NCBI GenBank assembly: GCA_963779685.1
Contig: CAVZZG010000001.1
Coordinates: 186,001-250,000 of the forward strand
Source: CAVZZG01 sp963779685
GTDB lineage: Bacteria; Actinomycetota; Thermoleophilia; Gaiellales; F1-60-MAGs149
Direction of reading: 5' to 3'
DNA length: 64,000 bases
Positions 63,205-64,000 of the stretch are shown here, in pieces (within the stretch, counting starts at the first letter, position 1; every line of letters starts with the position of its first letter). The translations under genes and the position numbers were made by a program. Under the pieces are notes generated by a model. It was not told the DNA's origin. It ran no database searches and saw only the letters and a program-made list of their open reading frames with translations.

Positions 63205-64000
63205 ATGGCAGTCACCGTCGCAGCCGGCGCGCGCACCGGTCAGCAGTTCCTCGCCGGACTGGCGGGCGATGCGCGCGAGATCTGGCTCGACGGCGCGCTC
63301 GTTCCCCACCCGCTCGAGCATCCCGCCCTCGCGGCCGCGGCGCAATCGCTGGCCCGCGTGTTCGACCTGCAGCACGAGCACGCCGGCGACATGCTCATGC
63401 CCTCGCCGAACGGCGGGATGCCCGTCAACGTCTCGCACGTCATCCCGCGATCCCGCGCCGACCTCGAGCGCCGGCGCCGCTCGTTCGAGCTGACGGCCGC
63501 CGCCACCGCCGGGATGATGGGCCGGACGCCCGACTACCTGAACGTCACCTTCGCGTGCTTTGCGGGAGCGGCCGCGGTCTGGGCCCGGCGCGGCAACGAG
63601 CAGGGCGCCGCCAACATCGTCGCCTACCACGAGTTCATGCGTGACGCCGACCTGTCGACGACGCACTCGATCATGAACCCGCAGGTCGACCGGTCGCGCC
63701 CGGAAGCCGAGCAGGCCGCAGGTCAGGTGGCGCTGCACAAGGTGGGCGAGACCGAGAGCCACGTCACCGTACGCGGTGCGCGCATGCTCGCCACGCTCGC
63801 GCCGTTCTCGGACGAGCTGTCGGTCTACCCCGGCTCCGACATCCGTCCGCAGGACGGCCGCTACGCCCTGGCCTTCGCAGTCCCCATGTCGACGCCCGGG
63901 CTGCGGTTCATCTGCCGCGACAGCTACTCCAAGCAGCGATCCAGCTTCGACTACCCGCTCTCGTCGCGATTCGACGAGATGGACTGCGTCGTCATCTTCG
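63205..64000 (+). CDS. 4-hydroxyphenylacetate 3-hydroxylase family protein, N-terminal part (3' end outside window)
   Basis: A reduced-flavin-dependent aromatic hydroxylase (HpaB/PvcC family). From the ATG at 63205 the frame stays open to the window end, 265 codons. Family landmarks are seen: TGQQFLAGL at residue 11, GMMGRTPDYLNVTFACFAG near 105, and an RFICRDSYS segment near 235. It needs a separate flavin reductase, not seen here. The substrate could be 4-hydroxyphenylacetate or another phenol. It does not appear as a closed ORF because its stop is beyond the window. Confidence 0.9.
   Translation, partial: MAVTVAAGARTGQQFLAGLAGDAREIWLDGALVPHPLEHPALAAAAQSLARVFDLQHEHAGDMLMPSPNGGMPVNVSHVIPRSRADLERRRRSFELTAAATAGMMGRTPDYLNVTFACFAGAAAVWARRGNEQGAANIVAYHEFMRDADLSTTHSIMNPQVDRSRPEAEQAAGQVALHKVGETESHVTVRGARMLATLAPFSDELSVYPGSDIRPQDGRYALAFAVPMSTPGLRFICRDSYSKQRSSFDYPLSSRFDEMDCVVIF

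Overview
The window is 64 kb of very GC-rich, gene-dense DNA with short spacers, frequent 1-4 bp stop/start overlaps (ATGA, GTGA, TGATG), many GTG/TTG starts and mostly TGA stops. CsoR with its operator, the PurS/PurQ/PurL split synthetase, a PAC2 protein, Ku/LigD repair, a LexA box of the Gram-positive type (CGAAC-N4-GTTCG) and a tRNA without encoded CCA point to a chromosomal segment of an actinobacterium, possibly a deep-branching group such as Thermoleophilia (inference only). No phage, insertion sequence, CRISPR array or plasmid region was seen.

Layout. 1-3.4 kb: end of ftsH, then hutI and hutH (histidine breakdown) back to back. 3.4-10 kb: a DUF255 thioredoxin-like protein, an acyltransferase, an orphan E1-alpha dehydrogenase, argF and a DEAD-box helicase. 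10-13.6 kb: copA and csoR diverging from one CsoR operator, plus a LplA-like protein. 13.8-22.2 kb: rpsF-ssb-rplI-dnaB run into purA-purD-purB-purC-purS-purQ. 22.2-29.2 kb: a secreted BNR lipoprotein, two HD-GYP proteins, a PAC2 protein, a TPR/methyltransferase pair and small unknown proteins. 29.3-36 kb: purL-purF-purM-purN-purH complete the purine set. 36-45.4 kb: a YcaQ-like glycosylase, an EamA transporter, a dirigent-like secreted protein, tRNA-Lys, PilZ, a phosphoesterase, a MazEF-type pair, an MFS-cyclic-nucleotide-binding fusion and a ferric-reductase-like protein. 45.4-54.8 kb: an agmatinase-family enzyme, a D-threonine-aldolase-like enzyme, two aminotransferases and lutABC. 55-64 kb: AlgH/YqgE, fumC, a three-gene NHEJ operon (LigD-PE-ligase, Ku, LigD-polymerase), a 2'-5' RNA ligase family protein, an ACT protein, a FAH hydrolase with a stand-alone lipoyl domain, a split TSUP transporter and the start of an HpaB-type hydroxylase.

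Three things stand out. First, four essential genes (dnaB, purD, purN, purH) each carry a single +1 frameshift at a short G or C run, most simply assembly or sequencing errors but worth checking. Second, many genes have a TANNNT box 6-7 bases before the start codon, the signature of leaderless mRNAs; two divergent gene pairs share overlapping -10 boxes, and ssb has a near-perfect promoter overlapped by a perfect LexA box. Third, several non-coding stretches hold unexplained structure: GGGACTGTCCC palindromes near 7.4 kb, twin palindromes near 54.9 kb, a three-hairpin leader near 53.3 kb and a micro-ORF with an in-frame amber codon near 49.2 kb.
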